The notes below the pieces were generated by a model. That model was given only the letters and a program-made list of their open reading frames with translations, was not told the DNA's origin and searched no databases. Positions 62,890-64,000 of a DNA stretch of 64,000 bases are shown here, piece after piece. The DNA comes from Nocardia terpenica (GTDB taxonomy: Bacteria > Actinomycetota > Actinomycetes > Mycobacteriales > Mycobacteriaceae). Location: the NCBI RefSeq assembly GCF_013186535.1, contig NZ_JABMCZ010000003.1:310001-374000 (forward strand). The letters run 5' to 3'. Positions within the stretch are counted from its first letter, which is position 1, and each line of letters opens with the position of its first letter. The position numbers were made by a program, and so were the translations under genes.

Positions 62890-63228
62890 TCAGACCACGT
62901 GCACCCAGGCGGTGCCCAGCTGCGGCAGGTCGGTCCTCGACAGCGGGAACCAGCCGAAGTCGTCGTGCTGCATGCAGTCGAACAGCGGGACGGTGGTGCC
63001 GTTGCCCTTGCAGGCGATCGGGTTGGCGGTGCCGTACGGACTCACGATGATCTGCTTGCCGTTCTGCTGCGCCGACAGCGCCGCCGGATCGGTGTAGTTG
63101 ACGAAGTTGGCGTTCTGCAGCGAGTAGTCGTTGGGGTCGGCGGTGGGATCATCGGCGTGCGCGGCGGGAGCGAGGGCCAGCGCGGCCCCGGCGACGAACA
63201 CAACCGAAGCCATGAATTTCCTCATCAT
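62890..63228 (-). CDS. Small secreted hypothetical protein
   Basis: A 112-residue exported protein. The signal peptide (MRKFMASVVFVAGAALALAP) ends at AAHADDP. The mature part of about 85 residues has two cysteines that could form a disulfide (NPIACKGNG..LFDCMQHDD), is acidic and ends LPQLGTAWVHVV. The pattern is known from actinomycete secreted proteins of unknown role. ATG codons at 63228, 63225 and 63213 compete; the last has AGGA upstream but gives a signal without positive charge. Confidence 0.75.
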   Translation of the reverse strand: MMRKFMASVVFVAGAALALAPAAHADDPTADPNDYSLQNANFVNYTDPAALSAQQNGKQIIVSPYGTANPIACKGNGTTVPLFDCMQHDDFGWFPLSRTDLPQLGTAWVHVV

Positions 63229-63289
63229 GGGCAGCATGCCTACCACCCCACAATGAATCCCTCATGGCGAAATGGTGTCTTCCCGTCGA

Positions 63290-63337
63290 TCCCGGCACGC
63301 CTCCCCATAGGTCCCGGCATGCTTTTGGCCGGGACCT
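63290..63337 (-). repeat. Hairpin plus one arm unit (locus I)
   Basis: TCCCGGC occurs at 63290 and again, 22 bp on, as part of the hairpin AGGTCCCGGC / ATGCTTTTG / GCCGGGACCT (63309-63337). The 10-bp stem is the longest of the short-loop type and overlaps the FMN reductase gene's stop codon. It probably terminates that gene. Confidence 0.82.
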
Positions 63338-63881
63338 ACCCGAGGAACTCGCAAACGGCCGTGACGACCGCCCCCAGCCGGGCCCGGACCTCCTCGTCGT
63401 CGATCCGCCCGTCCGCGCCGACGGCATTGCCCGGCAGGGTGATTCGCGCGCACGCCGACTCGATCACCCGCGCCCCGACATAGCCGAGCACGGTGCGCAG
63501 CGAGGCCGCCGCGCCGTCGCCGCGGCCGGGCGGGGCCACGGTGATCCAGGCGACCGGCTTCTCGTACAGATCGGCGGTGCCGACGGTCCACTCCAGCAGG
63601 TTCTTCAGGCTGCCCGGGAGCAGTCCGGCGTATTCGGGCGCGCAGAACAGGACGGCATCGGCGGCGGCCAGTTCCTCGCGCAACGCGGCGACCGCCGGTG
63701 GCGCGGGCGCGTCGCCGGGAACGAACGCGGGCAGCTCCGCGAGCCCCCCATACAACCGTGTCGAGACCCCTTGCGGCGCAACCTCGGCGAGCGCCGACAG
63801 GGTGGCGGTATTGCTCGAGCCGGGCCGAGTGCTACCCGATATCAACAGGAGTCGAACGCGCTGCGCCGCTGAATTACCCAT
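63336..63881 (-). CDS. NADPH-dependent FMN reductase
   Basis: A 181-residue flavodoxin-like enzyme. The phosphate loop is LLLISGSTRPGSSNTA and the flavin loop is FCAPEYAGLLPGSLKNLLEW, both standard for the NAD(P)H-dependent FMN/quinone/azo reductase family. It reduces free FMN, quinones or metals. No partner gene is nearby. Its stop codon lies inside the stem of locus I. Confidence 0.9.
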   Translation of the reverse strand: MGNSAAQRVRLLLISGSTRPGSSNTATLSALAEVAPQGVSTRLYGGLAELPAFVPGDAPAPPAVAALREELAAADAVLFCAPEYAGLLPGSLKNLLEWTVGTADLYEKPVAWITVAPPGRGDGAAASLRTVLGYVGARVIESACARITLPGNAVGADGRIDDEEVRARLGAVVTAVCEFLG

Positions 63882-63920
63882 GTAGGTACGAAATCAGTTG
63901 CTGTGCTGCGTATTCCCCGG

Positions 63921-64000
63921 CTATTTCTTTTCCTCTGCCGCGGCGGTGGCCGGGTGGACGGCGATCAGGCCCAGGCCCTCGCGGCGCTTGCAGTGGCGGG
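63921..64000 (-). CDS. C-terminal end of an unidentified protein (partial)
   Basis: A frame open to the right edge ends at a TAG and gives at least 26 residues, ...RHCKRREGLGLIAVHPATAA then AEEKK. It looks like a real C-terminus because of the mixed hydrophobic strand followed by an Ala/Glu/Lys tail. Too little is visible to name a family. It would be upstream of the FMN reductase gene on the same strand. Confidence 0.4.
   Translation of the reverse strand, partial: RHCKRREGLGLIAVHPATAAAEEKK

Noticed and set aside
1..64000. tRNA, rRNA, insertion sequence or prophage genes
   Set aside because: No tRNA cloverleaf, rRNA segment, transposase, integrase or phage structural gene was recognised. 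A short tRNA could have been missed by eye.

Overview
The window reads as chromosomal DNA of a mycolic-acid actinomycete, most probably a Nocardia or close relative. Evidence: very high GC with many GTG starts; mycothiol synthesis (mshA); an HBHA-like adhesin; EspG/PPE-like ESX accessories; a PapA-type acyltransferase; and gene order that follows Mycobacterium tuberculosis from icl/fadB2 (Rv0467-Rv0468) through a TetR gene, a DUF445 protein, Rv0474, hbhA, Rv0476, deoC, Rv0479c, murB, lprQ, Rv0484c, mshA, Rv0487 and gpm1 to senX3-regX3 (Rv0490-Rv0491). The species assignment is inference; no rRNA or tRNA gene was seen.

Layout. (1) 1-8.9 kb is accessory DNA: a leftward operon of small unknown proteins that includes two paralogues, a small winged-helix gene, an XRE/DUF5753 + DUF397 pair, an MFS exporter, a PhyH-type dioxygenase facing an HTH + NTF2-like operon, and an isolated unknown protein. 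(2) 8.9-17.6 kb is purine catabolism: an orphan ABC binding lipoprotein, XdhC and a MocA-like cytidylyltransferase, OHCU decarboxylase and HIU hydrolase, a two-gene xanthine dehydrogenase (FAD subunit, then a fused [2Fe-2S]+Mo subunit), and a secreted lipase. (3) 17.6-23.5 kb holds isocitrate lyase, 3-hydroxybutyryl-CoA dehydrogenase and a full-length MetE-like protein that lacks three of the four expected zinc ligands. (4) 23.5-37.5 kb interrupts the tuberculosis-like order: two gene remnants, a TetR/acyltransferase pair, an alcohol dehydrogenase, a ZIP transporter, an HtrA-like protease, a VKOR-DsbA pair, PPK2, a three-gene ESX-accessory operon, and a methyltransferase / trans-enoyl-reductase-like / UbiB-kinase operon. 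(5) 37.7-64 kb is the conserved backbone: TetR, DUF445, XRE regulator-HBHA, hydrolases, PurU, DeoC, MurB, L,D-transpeptidase, MshA, phosphoglycerate mutase, SenX3-RegX3, ending in an FMN reductase.

The most unusual signal is not a gene. Ten or more intergenic spots, mostly within a few bases of a stop codon, carry hairpins of one design: a stem around CCGGC/GCCGG with a conserved nine-base loop (RTGCTYTTG). The outer stem bases change between loci while pairing is kept. Many hairpins adjoin tandem arrays of about 20-23 bp whose units repeat one hairpin arm. Two larger loci (20.4-20.8 kb and 52.05-52.52 kb) use longer palindromes with 41-, 18- and 23-bp units. They look like terminators that have spawned arm arrays. 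Other points of note are shared operator-like motifs upstream of aceA and a secreted hydrolase, and palindromes at regulator promoters.
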